Positions 49,608-51,355 of a stretch of 51,355 nucleotides of DNA are shown here, one piece after another. The notes below the pieces were generated by a model. It was not told the DNA's origin, did no database searches, and worked only from the letters and a program-made list of their open reading frames with translations. The stretch is from CAYPHY01 sp964410625 (GTDB lineage: Bacteria > Chloroflexota > Anaerolineae > Promineifilales > Promineifilaceae), in contig CAYPHY010000036.1 in NCBI GenBank assembly GCA_964410625.1, positions 1 through 51,355 of the forward strand, given 5' to 3'. A program made the position numbers and the translations under genes. Each line of letters begins with the position of its first letter. Positions within the stretch are counted from its first letter, which is position 1.

Positions 49608-50396
49608 ATGACCAAACGAACAAGCAATCAGGCATCTGTTTCAAAACGTAGGGAAGAAGCGCGACGGCGGGCGGAGGCGCGACGGCGGCAAATGATGATT
49701 CTGGGGGGCGTGGCGGTGGTCGCCATTGCCGCTATCTTGTTTGTCTGGCTGGTGTTGCCACGCCTGACGCCTGATCCAGAGCCGGAGGCAACGGCCGATG
49801 AAGGCAGCGCAGAGACGGAAACGGCCGAATTGAGCGACGAACGGCCGTTGACGGAGATTGAACCGGCCGAACGGGACGGCTACTATAGTGAGTATCCGCC
49901 GATGGTGATTGATACGGACAACGACTATGAGGCGGTGGTGACGATGGCCGACGGCGGGGAGATGCGACTGCGCTTGTTTGATGATGAAGCGCCGCTAACG
50001 GTCAACAACTTCGTCTATCTGGCAAACGAAGGGTATTATGACGGCACCACATTCCACCGCGTGCTACCCAACTTCATGGCCCAGGGGGGCGATCCATCGG
50101 GAACGGGCGGTGGCGGCCCTGGCTACCAATTTGAGGATGAGGTGGACAATGGGTTGACGTTTGACCGCGCCGGACTGTTGGCAATGGCTAACGCTGGGCC
50201 GGCGACGAACGGCAGCCAGTTCTTCATCACCTTTGTGCCAACACCTCATCTCAATGGCGGGCATACCATCTTTGGCGAATTGGTAGAAGGGGAGGATGTG
50301 CTTAATGCCATCACCCCGCGCGACCCGAATCTATTGCCGACGGAGCAGGGGGATGTGATTGAGCGGATTGATATTTTGGTCAATGGGGAGGGGTAG
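49608..50396 (+). CDS. Membrane-anchored cyclophilin-type peptidyl-prolyl isomerase
   Basis: A 262-residue protein: a strongly basic, Arg-rich cytoplasmic start (1-28), one helix (about 29-50), an acidic linker (55-90) and a cyclophilin domain (about 105-262). The domain shows NNFVYLANEGYYDGTTFHRV, FMAQGGDPSGTGGGGPGYQF and NGSQFFITFVPTPHLNGGHT, covering the catalytic Arg and the substrate site. It speeds proline isomerisation in exported proteins. ATG 49608 follows GAAGGAAG; the longer frame lies in a word repeat. Confidence 0.9.
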   Translation: MTKRTSNQASVSKRREEARRRAEARRRQMMILGGVAVVAIAAILFVWLVLPRLTPDPEPEATADEGSAETETAELSDERPLTEIEPAERDGYYSEYPPMVIDTDNDYEAVVTMADGGEMRLRLFDDEAPLTVNNFVYLANEGYYDGTTFHRVLPNFMAQGGDPSGTGGGGPGYQFEDEVDNGLTFDRAGLLAMANAGPATNGSQFFITFVPTPHLNGGHTIFGELVEGEDVLNAITPRDPNLLPTEQGDVIERIDILVNGEG

Positions 50397-50413
50397 AGTT
50401 TAACCGAACTCAG

Positions 50414-50497
50414 TTTTAACGCAGAGGCGCAGAGGGACAGAGACGCAGAGAAAAAACAGGCTTTGCGCCTCTGCATCTCTGCGTCTTTGCGTTAAAA
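50414..50497. repeat. Inverted repeat, TTTAACGCAGAGGCGC family (copy 2)
   Basis: TTTTAACGCA (50414-50423) pairs with TGCGTTAAAA (50488-50497); inner words GAGGCGCAGAGGGACAGAG and CTTTGCGCCTCTGCATCTC also pair. It lies between convergent genes. Confidence 0.82.
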
Positions 50498-50525
50498 ATG
50501 TCTGGTTATTCGCGACACCTGGCGT

Positions 50526-51317
50526 TTAGTAGGGATGGGAGCCGTCAGGGAGGGTGGCCTCGGCTAGTGTGGCGGCCTGGGCCAGCTGTTCGGGGAGAAT
50601 AAGAGCGCACTCCAGGTTGGCTTCATGAAAATCAGCGCCTTCGAGCGTGGCTTCGAGCAGATCGGCCGCTCGTAGATCAGCATGATGCAAGACGGCATAG
50701 TCTAGTTGCGCCCGCCGCAGATTTGCGCCACGCAGGTCGGCGTCGGTTAAGTCCACTCCCCGCAGGTCTGCGCCATAGAGGACGGCGTTGGCTAGTTCGG
50801 CCGCGCGTAGATCACGGCCGCGCAAATCACGCCAGGAAAGATTGATTCGTGGGGCTGTCGCTTCCGGTTGTAAGGCCTCTGGGGTATAGCTCTGGCCGTT
50901 GGGGAGCGTCGCGCCAATGAGGGAGAGGGCTTGGGAGAGTTGTTCGGCCGTAACATCCGCCCCGGCCAGTTGCGCCCCGCTGAGGTCAGCGCCGTTGAGA
51001 CGAGCGGCAGTGAGATCGGCGGCCAGTAAATTGGCGTCGCGCAAATTGGCGTCGCTCAAGTCGGCATGAATCAGCTTCGCTTCGCGCAGATTCGCCCGGC
51101 TGAGGTCGGCGCGGCTGAGATTGAGGTAGCTCAGGTCGGCTTGCGCCAGATGCGCTTTGCGCGGATTCAGGTAGAGACGCTGAAAGAACCATTGCCGTAA
51201 CGACAGGTCGAAGGCAAGAAGCCGGAGGTAAAGGAAGTAGAAGCGTCGTTTCATCATCTGCCACTGCTTTTGCTTTGTAAAAGGGTTTACCAATAACTCA
51301 TCATTGTTCGCCATCAT
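50526..51317 (-). CDS. Pentapeptide-repeat protein
   Basis: A 263-residue protein. After an N-terminal helical part (1-50), the motif A(D/N)LxxA repeats in two blocks (about 58-130 and 155-235), for example DLSYLNLSRADLSRANLREA and ADLRAADLLEATLEGADFHE. This predicts a right-handed quadrilateral beta-helix. Some such proteins mimic DNA and protect gyrase (Qnr, MfpA), but most have unknown roles. The linker (about 130-155) reads LIGATLPNGQSYTPEALQPE. ATG 51317 or 51314 starts. Confidence 0.88.
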   Translation of the reverse strand: MMANNDELLVNPFTKQKQWQMMKRRFYFLYLRLLAFDLSLRQWFFQRLYLNPRKAHLAQADLSYLNLSRADLSRANLREAKLIHADLSDANLRDANLLAADLTAARLNGADLSGAQLAGADVTAEQLSQALSLIGATLPNGQSYTPEALQPEATAPRINLSWRDLRGRDLRAAELANAVLYGADLRGVDLTDADLRGANLRRAQLDYAVLHHADLRAADLLEATLEGADFHEANLECALILPEQLAQAATLAEATLPDGSHPY

Positions 51318-51355
51318 ACCACAGGTTGACGCTGGTTGGTGCGGTTGCTATACTT

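Overview
This 51 kb window is a GC-rich bacterial chromosome fragment (scaffolded draft assembly, two 100-N gaps). It most resembles a Chloroflexota (Anaerolineae/Ardenticatenia-like) genome. That is an inference from gene content: CSLREA/choice-of-anchor Q beta-helix proteins, a lipoprotein-type copper nitrite reductase with an extra cupredoxin domain, DUF3105, many VapBC-like pairs, and intergenic spaces filled with hairpins made of short degenerate words. The palindrome CGGCCG recurs at very high density, in genes and between them.

Layout. 0-6 kb: folE (GTP cyclohydrolase I), then two large secreted parallel beta-helix proteins with an unusual arginine-rich leader. 5.9-8.8 kb: a TetR regulator with a downstream gene whose product looks like a beta-trefoil/aerolysin (Bin/Toxin_10-like) protein, a VOC protein under a promoter with two palindromic operators, and a Phd/PIN toxin-antitoxin pair. 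9-13.1 kb: small membrane proteins, an XRE regulator, a PQ-loop-like protein, a SIS-domain isomerase, MmcQ/YjbR, DUF1801 and DUF2062 proteins. 13.1-15.4 kb: a dihydropyrimidinase split by an assembly gap, overlapped by a PIN toxin and its antitoxin. 15.5-19.3 kb: a nitrite-reduction cluster: Crp/Fnr regulator, FNR-type box, nirK, ferredoxin and two small membrane proteins resembling heme-copper oxidase helices.

19.5-22.3 kb holds the most striking system: a short prokaryotic Argonaute (MID-PIWI, catalytic positions lost) overlapping an upstream gene for an HNH nuclease fused to an APAZ-like domain. The DNA here is more AT-rich and almost free of CGGCCG, which suggests horizontal acquisition of a defence module. 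A PIN toxin-antitoxin pair sits next to it.

23.4-29.1 kb: a heterodimeric ABC exporter, an orphan small antitoxin-like gene, a LysE exporter and a DUF433/DUF5615 pair. 29.1-33.8 kb: a lipoprotein cytochrome c, a diheme cytochrome c peroxidase fused to a beta-helix, a lipoprotein and a DUF3105 protein. 34-39.5 kb, all minus strand: an RHH-like/HNH pair, a YcaQ-type DNA glycosylase, a PPOX/F420-type protein and five DinB-superfamily proteins. 39.8-47.6 kb: polysaccharide genes (sulfotransferase, glycosyltransferase, O-antigen-ligase/TPR protein, WecA/TagO-type transferase). 47.7-51.3 kb: a pentaheme cytochrome c, a membrane-anchored cyclophilin and a pentapeptide-repeat protein.

Nearly every longer intergenic space contains an imperfect hairpin whose arms are tandem short degenerate words, and two such word-repeats lie in frame inside conserved enzymes (dihydropyrimidinase and ABC exporter). 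I saw no tRNA, rRNA, CRISPR array or transposase gene.
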